Shown in pieces: positions 1 through 8,722 of a DNA stretch of 64,000 nt. The notes under the pieces were generated by a model. It made no database searches. It was not told where the DNA came from and worked only from the letters and a program-made list of their open reading frames with translations. The translations under genes and the position numbers were made by a program. The DNA is taken from positions 135,647 to 199,646 of the forward strand of contig NZ_DAXW01000012.1 in the NCBI RefSeq assembly GCF_002506585.1, in the 5' to 3' direction. Every line of letters begins with the position of its first letter. Position 1 is the stretch's first letter. This DNA comes from Methanoculleus sp. UBA430 (GTDB taxonomy: Archaea > Halobacteriota > Methanomicrobia > Methanomicrobiales > Methanoculleaceae).

Positions 1-3000
1 TGGCTCTCGACGCAGCCTGGACGGTCGGTATCCTCGGCAACGGCGAGAACGCACTCGTCCAGAACAACACGGTCGAGGTTATCACCGAGTCCTGGGTCGT
101 CCTGCCGGTAGGCATCGTGATCTCCGAGGCCGAGAAGGGGCAGGTTCTCGATAACGAGGTCGAGGTAGAGGCCACCTGCATCGGCGAGCCCGACGAAGGA
201 GAAATCAGTCCGGAGGCCGCCGGCATCATAGCCGACAATTCGCCGAAAGCCCAGGTTCTCAGGAACGACGTTCGATACACGCTCACCGTCACCGACGCAG
301 GCCAGCTGGCCATGACGTCGACAGCGGGTATCCACATTCGCGGATGCGATGAGTCCCGGGTGAGCGAGAACATTGTCATCATCCAGACCGGGATCTTCAA
401 CCTGCCGGTCGACGGTGACGAATCCACTCAAGACGAAGAGTCCCTGACTCTGGGGGTCGGGAGGGTTAAAGGCATCGACGTTGAAGTGAGCAACGAACCC
501 GAGATCTGCGATAACGTCGTGCATGCCTTCGGCACTGTCATGACCTACGATGAGACTGCCGGGGGCCTCAATGTGGGCGCCCTCTCCGCTCTCGTCCTGA
601 CAGGCATCCACGTCTGGAGCGCCTCCGACGACCTCCTCGTGAACCCCGTGGTCCACGAGAACGTGGTCGTGGTCAGGGCGCAGACGCAGACCTATCTGGT
701 TCCCGAACTGGAACTCGATGAAGAAGAGGTACTAACCGCCCTTGCAGACAACAGCGCCCTGCGCGCCCGTTATGTCGGCATGATGCAGGAGAGTGAGGAG
801 TTCTCCGTCGCAGCGTGCCTCGCGGACACCGAAGGCCTGTCGACCCTCACGGGAAGCGACCTTGAGTTCGAACCGGACATCAATGAGGCAACCCTCGCTG
901 CCGCACTCACGGTAACAGCCGGCATCGTCCTCGAAGATGTCCTGAACCCGGAGGTCTGCTGCAATTACGTGCCGGTGTACCAGGACGTCGCCGTCATTGC
1001 GGGTGACCTGCCGGTCAATGACGTTGACGTGACGCTCCAGACTCCTTTCTCGTTAGGGCTTATCGACCAGGCCTTCTCGGATGAGCAGGTGCAGCGGGCG
1101 GTCCTGCTCGGCCTCATCAACGAGAACGGCAACGGGTGGCAGAACCTCTCCGAAGAGGAGAGAGCGGCGATCACGGAAACCGTCCTCGCCGGAGATACCG
1201 GTGTTCTTGCAGCCTACACTGAAGACGAGACGCTCACCGGGTATCAGGCACTCATGGAAGACGGGGAAGCGTTCGAGTTCCTGAACGGAACCCGGCTTGC
1301 GGCCGCGGTCCCGCTCTCGGTGAGCTGCGGCGTCTACGTCAACGACGCCGAGGGAGAGATGGTGATCCACGACAACGAGATCATGGTAGAGACCAGCGCT
1401 GCCGGCATTGCACTCGCGGAGGGCGGCGACCTCGATGTGCCCGACCCGGCGGCTGGATCCGTCGGCATTGTAGCGGCGTTCGGCTTCGCCGGAACAGGTG
1501 ACTCCATCGACGTCGAAGAGAACTGTATCCATGTGATCACCGACGGCATGTTCCTGGGCCAGGCCATGGGAGGCGATAACGAGACCGCCGACGCAGTAGC
1601 AGGCACCGCAAACCTCCTCCTCGGAGTGGGAGTTCTTGCCGGTGCAGACGACGAGCGCGTCGTGAACAACAACGTTACTGTCGCACAGAGAAGCCGGGCC
1701 CAGACCCTGGCGTTCAACATGGTTAAGGACAGGACGGCCCTCAGCGTTGCCGCTACGGCGGGCGTGGGCATCGGTATCGTCCTCGATCCGTACGAGGTCC
1801 TCGATCCCGACACCTATGAGCCCGCTCCCCCCGCGCCGAACGAGTGGTTCGCAAGCGTCATCGAAGGTAACACCATTGCCGTCACGAACGATATCAACGC
1901 TCTCTCGCTCGCCGAGATGCTGCTCCCTGCACCCCTCGACGGGTCGTCGAACGCGCTCTCCGGCGCGGGAGGAGCCGCAGCGAGCTTCGGCATCGTCGCA
2001 CCCGAGGCCGACGTGCTCGATAACGTCGTCAGCACGACCGCGAACCAGAGCAGCGCTGCGGAAGCACGTATCGAAGAGGCACCCTTCCTCGCCGTGCAGG
2101 CAACGGAGATCGACCTGCCCGGCGCCGGGGCCGCGAATCTGGGAGTCGCCGTCTCCAGCGGTATCCTGACCGTGCGCTCCTACATCGAGAACAACACCGT
2201 CTACACCGCGGCGAACTCCGAAGCCGTCGTTGAGGCATCAACGGAGGAACTCCTCGAGGACGCCGGCATCCTCGCCGGCGCCGTGGCGGCCGACGTCGGC
2301 ATCGTGAGCCTGAGCCCCTCCTACATCGATGGGAACAGCGTGGACGGGGATGTCTCCATGACCCTCATCACCATGGTCAACGGTGACCGGGTGGACGGAG
2401 AAGGCGTCCTGTTCCTGGGCCTGGACCTCGGCATCCTCTCGCGTGGCAGCGATGCGACGTTCAACAACATCCGCAACGGCTACATCGGGCTCCCCTACTA
2501 CTACGAAGAGGAGGAGTACGAGCCCTACGCCTTCTACAACTGGTGGGGCGACGCGAGCGGCCCATCGGGCTTTGGCCCCGGCACGGGAAGCCCGGTCACC
2601 GGCACCAACTACGAGCCCTGGCTGACACAGCCGGCGGACGTCGTCCTCAAGACCGGCAAGTCCTGTTTCGGGCTTGAGATCGGGTCGCCCAACATCGGCG
2701 GCGACGGCTACCGTGACGGTCTTGAGCCGGGCTGGAACACCCTCTCGTTCCCGCTGGCGCTTGAGAACAACACCTGGCAGGCGGTTACCCACGCCGGCGA
2801 CGGCCTCAACTACAGCGTCGCCTGGACCTGGGACGCTGCCGGCCAGCGGTGGGTCCAGATGACTGCGACGAGCAAGATCAACCCGCTCGATGCGGTCTAC
2901 ATCCGGATGAACGAATACGACCGTCTCCCGGTCGCGATCAGCCCGGAGATCACGAACCCGCCGGTGAAGAGCCTCAAGGCAGGGTGGAACCTGGTCGGCC

Positions 3001-3308
3001 CGGCGTATGACCTCGATAATGGGCCGATAGGCGATCCCTACCTCTGGTGGGGCGAGCCCTACGGGACCCCGGTCTGGGAGGCGCTGACCTCCGCAGAAGA
3101 GACGCCGGCAGGCCTAACAGGCTACAGCATCGTCGTTTCCCCGTCCATCAACCCTGAAGCCTGGGTCTATACCTGGGAAAATTACTGGGACGACGGATAC
3201 GATATGGACGCCACCTGCGGTTACTGGGTCTACATGAAGAACCCCGTCGAACTTGCCGGGTTCTCCTCGACCCCCCTCCCCATGCCCGGATGGGCATGGG
3301 ACCTGTAG
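1..3308 (+). CDS. Exported right-handed beta-helix surface protein, 5' end outside window
   Basis: The reading frame is open from the first bases of the window, so the start lies upstream; the GTG at 117 is only an internal codon. Most of the visible protein (about 1,100 residues) is made of degenerate repeats ending in N-N-x-V or E-N-x-V, spaced like parallel beta-helix (PbH1/NosD-type) coils. Near residue 800 (counted from codon 117) lies the NWWGDASGPSG motif that often closes archaeal beta-helix proteins. The C-terminal 200 residues hold two W-N-T/L-x-x-P modules (GWNTLSFPL, GWNLVGPAY), as in methanogen surface proteins. The composition is very acidic and poor in lysine. It is probably a cell-surface or secreted adhesin-like protein. 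No C-terminal membrane anchor is visible. The function is inferred from fold only. Confidence 0.8.
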   Translation, partial: ALDAAWTVGILGNGENALVQNNTVEVITESWVVLPVGIVISEAEKGQVLDNEVEVEATCIGEPDEGEISPEAAGIIADNSPKAQVLRNDVRYTLTVTDAGQLAMTSTAGIHIRGCDESRVSENIVIIQTGIFNLPVDGDESTQDEESLTLGVGRVKGIDVEVSNEPEICDNVVHAFGTVMTYDETAGGLNVGALSALVLTGIHVWSASDDLLVNPVVHENVVVVRAQTQTYLVPELELDEEEVLTALADNSALRARYVGMMQESEEFSVAACLADTEGLSTLTGSDLEFEPDINEATLAAALTVTAGIVLEDVLNPEVCCNYVPVYQDVAVIAGDLPVNDVDVTLQTPFSLGLIDQAFSDEQVQRAVLLGLINENGNGWQNLSEEERAAITETVLAGDTGVLAAYTEDETLTGYQALMEDGEAFEFLNGTRLAAAVPLSVSCGVYVNDAEGEMVIHDNEIMVETSAAGIALAEGGDLDVPDPAAGSVGIVAAFGFAGTGDSIDVEENCIHVITDGMFLGQAMGGDNETADAVAGTANLLLGVGVLAGADDERVVNNNVTVAQRSRAQTLAFNMVKDRTALSVAATAGVGIGIVLDPYEVLDPDTYEPAPPAPNEWFASVIEGNTIAVTNDINALSLAEMLLPAPLDGSSNALSGAGGAAASFGIVAPEADVLDNVVSTTANQSSAAEARIEEAPFLAVQATEIDLPGAGAANLGVAVSSGILTVRSYIENNTVYTAANSEAVVEASTEELLEDAGILAGAVAADVGIVSLSPSYIDGNSVDGDVSMTLITMVNGDRVDGEGVLFLGLDLGILSRGSDATFNNIRNGYIGLPYYYEEEEYEPYAFYNWWGDASGPSGFGPGTGSPVTGTNYEPWLTQPADVVLKTGKSCFGLEIGSPNIGGDGYRDGLEPGWNTLSFPLALENNTWQAVTHAGDGLNYSVAWTWDAAGQRWVQMTATSKINPLDAVYIRMNEYDRLPVAISPEITNPPVKSLKAGWNLVGPAYDLDNGPIGDPYLWWGEPYGTPVWEALTSAEETPAGLTGYSIVVSPSINPEAWVYTWENYWDDGYDMDATCGYWVYMKNPVELAGFSSTPLPMPGWAWDL

Positions 3309-3343
3309 GGCGGGGACCCACCAACCCATTTTGAGGAACAACT

Positions 3344-4435
3344 ATGAAGCGAACACCAGCAACCATCCTCACGCTCCTCATCGCAGTCAGCCTCCTTGCC
3401 GTCCCCGCGCTCGCCAACGGCGGTGATACGATCCCGCACGTCTTCTACGGGCAGGTCTATAACGTGGACGGCTCGAACGCCCCGGCAGGCTCGATCATCG
3501 TCGCATCTGTCGCGGGGAACGCCTCCGGAACGACCACCGTGACCACGGCCGGGCAGTATGGGGTCGGTCCCCTGGACGGGGACGCCGAGAAGTTTGCCGT
3601 CTGGAATGCCGCCATACACCCGGGCGACACCATCACGTTCTCCATCTACGGGGTCACGGCAAGAGAGTCGGCGGTCTACGAGAGCGGCGGCTTCACGAAC
3701 CTGACGCTCACCGCGAGCGCGGCGCCCCCCACGCCCACGCCGACAGGCGGGGGCGGCGGAGGTCCGAGAGGTGGCGGTCCTGTCATCACGCCCATCCCTA
3801 CCCCATCCGCACCGGCGGTGCCCGTCGGGCAGGCATCGCTCCCCCTCTCGGCGACCGGTGAGGTCAGCGAATCGGTGACGGTCAGGACCGGCGACAGCGT
3901 CGGTTCGCTGACCATCGGCGAGGGCACGCGTGCCCGCGACGCAGACGGAAATCCGCTCGGCGAAGTGACCATAGTCCGTGCCGACGCCGCCGGGCTGCCC
4001 CCGAATCCGCCGGGGACGGCGATCGGGCTCGCCCTCACCTGCGGGCCGGCCGGCGCCACCTTCGACCCCCCGGTCACCATCACCTATACGCTCTCCGAGG
4101 AGGAGTGGGAGAGGGTCAGTGACCCCGCCACCCTGCAGGTGATGTGGTACAATCCCGGAACCGGCGAGTGGCAGGAGGTCCCCGCAACCGTGGACCCGGC
4201 AACCCGGACGGTGACGGCACAGGTCTCGCACTTCAGCCTCTTCGCCCTGACCTGGGCCGCAGCATCCCCGGCGGAGGGGGCCACCCCGGCCATGACCGGA
4301 GCGCCGGGCGCAGAGGTCACGCAGGGTGAACCGGGCGCGGCAGCCACCGGGGACCTTCCCCTGGCCGCCATCGCCATGATCTTCGGGACCGTCGTGATCA
4401 TCGCGGCAGGGTTCCTACTGCTCCGGCGCCGCTAA
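3344..4435 (+). CDS. Exported surface protein with C-terminal membrane anchor
   Basis: 363 residues. A clear signal peptide (MKRTPATILTLLIAVSLLAV then PALA) is followed by a small beta domain of about 90 residues. A Pro/Thr/Gly linker (about 125-150, with a GGGGGG run) comes next. A second domain (about 165-305) contains WERVSDPATLQVMWYNP and ends in VSHFSLFALTW, a pattern of archaeal pre-PGF/ZU5-like surface domains. A Gly/Ala/Glu linker leads to a final transmembrane helix with a basic RRR tail. The stretch before the helix lacks a PGF tripeptide, so it looks like a simple anchor rather than an archaeosortase substrate. It starts 35 bases after the beta-helix gene, with AGGAACA shortly before ATG, so the two are probably co-transcribed. 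Role in the envelope is inferred. Confidence 0.8.
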   Translation: MKRTPATILTLLIAVSLLAVPALANGGDTIPHVFYGQVYNVDGSNAPAGSIIVASVAGNASGTTTVTTAGQYGVGPLDGDAEKFAVWNAAIHPGDTITFSIYGVTARESAVYESGGFTNLTLTASAAPPTPTPTGGGGGGPRGGGPVITPIPTPSAPAVPVGQASLPLSATGEVSESVTVRTGDSVGSLTIGEGTRARDADGNPLGEVTIVRADAAGLPPNPPGTAIGLALTCGPAGATFDPPVTITYTLSEEEWERVSDPATLQVMWYNPGTGEWQEVPATVDPATRTVTAQVSHFSLFALTWAAASPAEGATPAMTGAPGAEVTQGEPGAAATGDLPLAAIAMIFGTVVIIAAGFLLLRRR

Positions 4436-4590
4436 CTCCCCGCCCTTTTTTCCCGCGTCCGGCCCTGATAACCGGAGCCACGGTCCCGGCCGCCTACAAC
4501 CGGACTATATCTCCGGGAGGTCGGAAGATGCCGCTCCCGGAACCTTGATGCACCGGCAGGAGAGACCCTGAAGGGGAAACCAGGACCGCC

Positions 4591-5184
4591 ATGATACTTC
4601 CGCCTGCCTTCTACGAACGGGATACCGTGACCGTCGCAAAGGACCTGCCGGGGTGCCTGCTCGTCCACCGCGAGGATGCGGGGACGACGATGGGCTGGAT
4701 CGTCGAGGTCGAGGCCTATCTCCGGGACGACCCGGCTGCCCACTCGTTCCGGGGCGAGACGGCGAGGAACCGGGCGATGTTCGGGCCGGCGGGGCATGCC
4801 TACGTCTACCGGATCTACGGCCTGCACACCTGCGTCAACGTCGTGACCGGACCGGAGGGTGCGGGGGAGGCGGTCCTCGTCCGGGCGCTCGAACCCGTCT
4901 GCGGGATCGACCTGATGCAGGCGCGGCGGGGGACCGGGGATCCGCTCGCGCTCGCGAGCGGGCCCGGAAAACTGACGCAGGCCCTCGGCATCGCGATGGA
5001 CCTCGACGGGACCTCGCTCTCCGAGGGCCCCCTCCAGGTCTGGTCGCCTGAGAGCCTCCCCGGCCGCCGGCCGGAGGGGTGGCAGGGGGAGATCGTCCGG
5101 ACGACCCGGATCGGGATCACGAAGGCGGCGGACCTTCCCCTCCGGTTCTACCTCAAGGGGAGCCGCTACATCTCGCGGCGGTGA
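4591..5184 (+). CDS. 3-methyladenine DNA glycosylase (AAG/MPG family)
   Basis: 197 residues, the usual size for the family. It removes alkylated purines such as 3-methyladenine from DNA in base excision repair. Diagnostic stretches are GWIVEVEAYLRDDPAAHS (active-site Glu in VEVEAY), the SFRGETARNRAMFGPAG segment, and YVYRIYGLHTCVNVVTG, the YVY-I-YG-H core of AAG proteins. VLVRALEP and LASGPGKLTQALGI follow in the expected order. The gene stands alone on the plus strand and its last 19 bases overlap the convergent ferredoxin-like gene. A poly-T tract at 4446-4451 just upstream probably ends transcription of the preceding surface-protein pair. Confidence 0.93.
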   Translation: MILPPAFYERDTVTVAKDLPGCLLVHREDAGTTMGWIVEVEAYLRDDPAAHSFRGETARNRAMFGPAGHAYVYRIYGLHTCVNVVTGPEGAGEAVLVRALEPVCGIDLMQARRGTGDPLALASGPGKLTQALGIAMDLDGTSLSEGPLQVWSPESLPGRRPEGWQGEIVRTTRIGITKAADLPLRFYLKGSRYISRR

Positions 5185-6035
5185 CCCCCGCCGGGGCCCC
5201 GGCGCCGGACCAGGCTCCCTTCCACCGCCTGACCCTGGAGCGTTATCGTCTTCTCGGCCACCGGGATCTCCTTTCCTGCCCGCTTGAGAGCCTCATCGAC
5301 GATGTAGCGCACCCCGCTGCAGCACGGGACTTCCATGTGCAGGACCGTGATCGACCGGACCGTGTGCCGCGAAAAGATATCGGCGAGTTTCGTGACGTAG
5401 CCGGGAACGTCCGCGTCCAGTTTCGGGCAGAAGATGAGCAGGATCCTGCCCTGCAGGAAGTCCCGGTGAAACTCGGGGTAGGCGAAGGGGACGCAGTCAC
5501 CGGAGACGAGGAGGTCCGCGTCGTCGAAGTAGGCGGCCGCGGGGTTTGCAAGCGTCAGCTGGACCGGCCACTGCCGCAGTGCCGACTCCACCCGTGCGGC
5601 CTGCTCAGTCTCCGCGGCCTCTCCTCCGGGGAGGGTCCGTGCCATGGAGCCCGGGCATGCCGCCGGGGCGGCGGGGGTCTCGTGCGGGGGGACCGGGATC
5701 TCGTTGGCGTTCAGGTAATCGATTGCCCGGTGGTAGAGGGCCCCCTCATTGTGGCCGAGGAGGTGCTCGAGATGCGCCCTGATGACGGCCTCGCCCTGGG
5801 GGACGATCTTCTCCATCACCGCCTCCTCGCTGTACGGCCCGGCCTCCCGCTCGACGACGCAGATCGCGCCTTCCGGGCACGTCCCGATACAGGCGCCGAG
5901 CCCGTCGCAGAAGAGGTCGCTCACGAGCCTTGCTTTACCCTCGATGATCTGGAGCGCTCCTTCCGGACAGTCCGGTATGCAGAGACCACACCCGGTACAC
6001 TTCTCCTCATCGATCTCGATGATCTTTCGCTTCAT
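5166..6035 (-). CDS. 4Fe-4S ferredoxin-domain protein
   Basis: 289 residues. The N-terminus has a classical CTGCGLCIPDCPEGAL cluster motif (C13, C16, C19, C23) and a second CDGLGACIGTCPEGAI motif (C43, C49, C53), so two iron-sulfur clusters are likely. The C-terminal half holds conserved Cys segments (GDCVPFAYPEF, IFCPKLDADVP, EVPCCSGVRYIV) seen in a family of anaerobe ferredoxin-like proteins of unknown partner. It is expected to be a cytoplasmic electron carrier or redox sensor. SD-like GGAGAG sits about 10 bases before the ATG at 6035. It is a single-gene unit, convergent with and overlapping the DNA glycosylase gene by 19 bases. Confidence 0.85.
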   Translation of the reverse strand: MKRKIIEIDEEKCTGCGLCIPDCPEGALQIIEGKARLVSDLFCDGLGACIGTCPEGAICVVEREAGPYSEEAVMEKIVPQGEAVIRAHLEHLLGHNEGALYHRAIDYLNANEIPVPPHETPAAPAACPGSMARTLPGGEAAETEQAARVESALRQWPVQLTLANPAAAYFDDADLLVSGDCVPFAYPEFHRDFLQGRILLIFCPKLDADVPGYVTKLADIFSRHTVRSITVLHMEVPCCSGVRYIVDEALKRAGKEIPVAEKTITLQGQAVEGSLVRRRGPGGGHRREM

Positions 6036-6148
6036 CCCCGTTCTCTCCGTATGATTCAGTCTCTTCGTCGCCGATGGTCAAAAGCGTTTGTGGCTAAAGA
6101 TCCCGACACGAAAGCAGTTTATCCCGGAGCGGAGAGAACTGTAGAGTA

Positions 6149-7459
6149 ATGTCCTCTTCCCCGATCCGCTACCCTGCACCCACCCTTGACGTCTGCAACG
6201 TCTACTTCGAGCGCGTCTACGACCCGACGATGCACGTCGTCTTCGTCCTCGACGGCGAGGTCGACGGTGAGACCCTCCGGGAGGCGACAATACGGCTGAT
6301 CGGATCCGACCCCTACCTCCGGTCCCGCTACGCGGAGGTCGATGGGCGGCCCTTCTGGGAGGAGATCCCGGAGGAGCGATGGAAGGGGGCGTTCGTCCTT
6401 GTTCCGGCCGGCGAGGATGAGGACCGGCCTCTCACGACGCCCCCGCCGCCGCTCGACGTCCGCGCCGGGCCGCAGGTCAGGGTCAGCCTCTACCGGAGAA
6501 TCGAGGGCGATACCGTGGCCGTCACCTGCCACCACGGCTTTTGCGACGCCTCCGGCGCCATCACCCTTGCGCGGCGGGTCTTTGCGGCCTACCGGGGGGT
6601 CATGGAGGACCCGGACTTTTCACCGGCCCCCACGGCCCCCGGCGACCGGGGGACGGGCCGCGTCCTTGCGCTCTATCCCGAAGAGGAGCAGAAGAGGGCG
6701 CTTGCCGAAGAGGAGCCCTTCATCGACCGGTGGCGCTTCCCGGTCGAGCGGCCCGGAAGGGGAACGCCCCGCGTTGCGCACCGGACCCTCGCGCCCGAGC
6801 GACTCGGCCGGGCGAAAGCGTTCGGCAGAGAGCACGGGGCTACGGTGAACGACGTCCTCCTGGGTGCATACTTCCTCGCCCTCCTGAAGATCCGAAGCGA
6901 CCCGTCGGACCGGGGAGCACCCCGATCGGTCCTGACCTCCGCCGACCTGCGCCGGCAGCACCCCGGGATACACGGGACGGATCTCTCCACGAACCTCTCC
7001 ATCGCCTACGAGGTCACGCTCCTCACCGGGGAGGAGACGCGGCTCCCGGAGTTCGTCCGCCGGATCGCGGGGATAACGGCCCGCCGGAAGGCAGGAAGTT
7101 TCGGTCTTGCGTCCATCCTCTTCTACGAACGGATCATGGCGGGCGGGTTGCCGGCGCTGCAAGCGTTCTTTGACGGGATGGTCGGGAGGTATCTGGAATC
7201 CGGCCTGAAGAACCCGGTCTTCTCCAACCTCGGGATCTTCGACCCCGGCCACTACCTCCCCGTCCCCGGAAAGAACGGCACAACGCTCGACCTCCTGGAC
7301 GTCCAGTATCTCCCTTGTGTCTGCTGGCCGTACGGGTTCCTGATGACGGCCTCAACCTTCCGCGGACGCCTGACGGTCATGACGGCCTACGAGGAAGGGC
7401 CCTACGCGACGGCAACCGTAGAGCGATTCCTTGATTATATGAGCGAATTACTCCCGTAA
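6149..7459 (+). CDS. Stand-alone condensation-domain acyltransferase-like protein
   Basis: 436 residues, the size of one condensation domain. The catalytic-type motif HHGFCDAS appears at 128-135, a variant of HHxxxDG with Ala in place of Gly. The protein belongs to the chloramphenicol acetyltransferase/condensation superfamily, which transfers acyl groups to amines or alcohols. The matching C-terminal subdomain (residues 225 on: VNDVLLGAYFLALLK, NLSIAYEV, VFSNLGIFD) is complete. No adenylation or carrier-protein domains, and no such genes, lie nearby, so it is not part of a visible peptide-synthetase system. The substrate cannot be told. The promoter should lie in the 113-base gap shared with the divergent ferredoxin gene. 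Confidence 0.75.
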   Translation: MSSSPIRYPAPTLDVCNVYFERVYDPTMHVVFVLDGEVDGETLREATIRLIGSDPYLRSRYAEVDGRPFWEEIPEERWKGAFVLVPAGEDEDRPLTTPPPPLDVRAGPQVRVSLYRRIEGDTVAVTCHHGFCDASGAITLARRVFAAYRGVMEDPDFSPAPTAPGDRGTGRVLALYPEEEQKRALAEEEPFIDRWRFPVERPGRGTPRVAHRTLAPERLGRAKAFGREHGATVNDVLLGAYFLALLKIRSDPSDRGAPRSVLTSADLRRQHPGIHGTDLSTNLSIAYEVTLLTGEETRLPEFVRRIAGITARRKAGSFGLASILFYERIMAGGLPALQAFFDGMVGRYLESGLKNPVFSNLGIFDPGHYLPVPGKNGTTLDLLDVQYLPCVCWPYGFLMTASTFRGRLTVMTAYEEGPYATATVERFLDYMSELLP

Positions 7460-7476
7460 CCTTTGTTCGCGGGTCT

Positions 7477-7698
7477 TCACCCGCCCCCCTCCGACTCTTC
7501 GAAGAGTCTGGCGAACCGGTCCATATTCTCGACCGCCCCCTCCTTCGTGCCCGGGGCGAGCGCCGCGTCGCGGTCCTCGTTGAAAAGATCGTCGGGTTCG
7601 TCAAAGACGCGCTCGATGATACCCTGCGTAACCTGCTCTTTTTCTGCCGTTGGAACCTCATCTTGCAACCGTCCTATGACGACCGGATCACCCCCCAT
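7477..7698 (-). CDS. Small acidic protein encoded after phosphofructokinase, unknown function
   Basis: 73 residues if the ATG at 7698 is used. It overlaps the end of the phosphofructokinase gene by 11 bases, which suggests translational coupling in the aldolase-phosphofructokinase operon. The protein is acidic and helical, with no membrane segment and no cysteine (EKEQVTQGIIERVFDEPDDL, ENMDRFARLFEESEGGG). Codon use from about codon 20 on matches its neighbours (GC-rich third positions), which supports a real gene. SD-like GGGGGTGATC lies just inside the proposed start, so a downstream TTG could be the true start. I do not recognise the family. Confidence 0.5.
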   Translation of the reverse strand: MGGDPVVIGRLQDEVPTAEKEQVTQGIIERVFDEPDDLFNEDRDAALAPGTKEGAVENMDRFARLFEESEGGG

Positions 7699-8722
7699 AA
7701 AAGATGCTCGCTATCTTGTAGAGGTCCATATCCACGGTCTTGAGGTGCGCCACCGCCTCTTCGAGCGGGACCGCGACGATATCGTCCCCCCGGAGCGCGA
7801 CCATCTTCCCGAACTCCTTCTTCTGGATGAGGTCCGCAGCCGCCACCCCGAACCGGGTCGCGAGCACACGGTCGTGCGCCGTCGGAGAACCGCCCCGCTG
7901 GACGTGCCCGAGCACCGTCACCCGCACCTCCATCCCGAGCCGGCTCTCGAGTTCGTCGCGCAGGTAGTTCCCGACGCCGCCGAGCGTCACGTGGCCGAAC
8001 TCATCCGTCCGGGCGGATTGTGCGATCGCTTCCTTCATCCCCTTCGGCTGAGCGCCTTCGGCGACCACGACGATGCTGAACTTCTTCCCCCGTTCGTAGC
8101 GTGCCCGGAGGTGATGGGTGACCTCGTCGAGGTCGAACGGGATCTCCGGGATGAGGATATCGTCGGCCCCGCCCGCGATCCCGGCCATGGTCGCTATCCA
8201 CCCGGCATGCCGGCCCATCACCTCCACCACCATGATCCGGTGGTGCGACTCCGCCGTCGTGTGGAGACGGTCGATCGCCTCGGTGACGATAGAGACTGCG
8301 GTGTCGAACCCGAAGGTGTAGTCGGTCGCGGCGACGTCGTTGTCGATGGTCTTCGGGACCCCCACCACCGGGATACCCATCTGTGAGAGTTTGTTCGCGA
8401 CGCCGAGAGTATCCTCGCCGCCGATTGCCACGATCGCGTCGATCCCGAACTTCCTGATGTTGTCGCGCAATCGCTGGACGTCCGCTTCATTCTTGAAGGG
8501 GTTCGTCCGCGACGTCCCGAGGATCGTCCCGCCTTTCGGGAGGATCCCGGTCACCGAGTAGTCGGTGAGCGGCTCGACGTTCCCGGCAACCAGCCCGAGC
8601 CACCCGTCCCGGATACCGATCGTGTCGAACCCGTGCTTTGCCCCCGTCCGCACAACCGCCCGGATCACCGCGTTCAGGCCCGGGCAGTCGCCTCCTCCCG
8701 TGAGGACGCCGACCGTCGTCAT
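7688..8722 (-). CDS. pfp: Phosphofructokinase, probably pyrophosphate-dependent
   Basis: 344 residues from the ATG at 8722, which overlaps the aldolase stop (TGATG) with GGGAGG nine bases before; an ATG two codons earlier is also possible. It phosphorylates fructose 6-phosphate in glycolysis, or runs in reverse in gluconeogenesis. PfkA-family motifs are TGGGDCPGLNAVIR, GTSRTNPF, MGRHAGWIA and GHVQRGGSPTAHDR. The phosphate-donor positions read GGEDT (Asp where ATP enzymes have Gly104) and PKTIDND (Lys where ATP enzymes have Gly124). These two residues are the known signature of PPi-dependent enzymes and resemble actinobacterial PPi-PFK. Methanogens more often use ADP-dependent PFK, so acquisition by transfer is possible. 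Donor use is inferred from residues, not measured. Confidence 0.85.
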   Translation of the reverse strand: MTTVGVLTGGGDCPGLNAVIRAVVRTGAKHGFDTIGIRDGWLGLVAGNVEPLTDYSVTGILPKGGTILGTSRTNPFKNEADVQRLRDNIRKFGIDAIVAIGGEDTLGVANKLSQMGIPVVGVPKTIDNDVAATDYTFGFDTAVSIVTEAIDRLHTTAESHHRIMVVEVMGRHAGWIATMAGIAGGADDILIPEIPFDLDEVTHHLRARYERGKKFSIVVVAEGAQPKGMKEAIAQSARTDEFGHVTLGGVGNYLRDELESRLGMEVRVTVLGHVQRGGSPTAHDRVLATRFGVAAADLIQKKEFGKMVALRGDDIVAVPLEEAVAHLKTVDMDLYKIASIFYGG

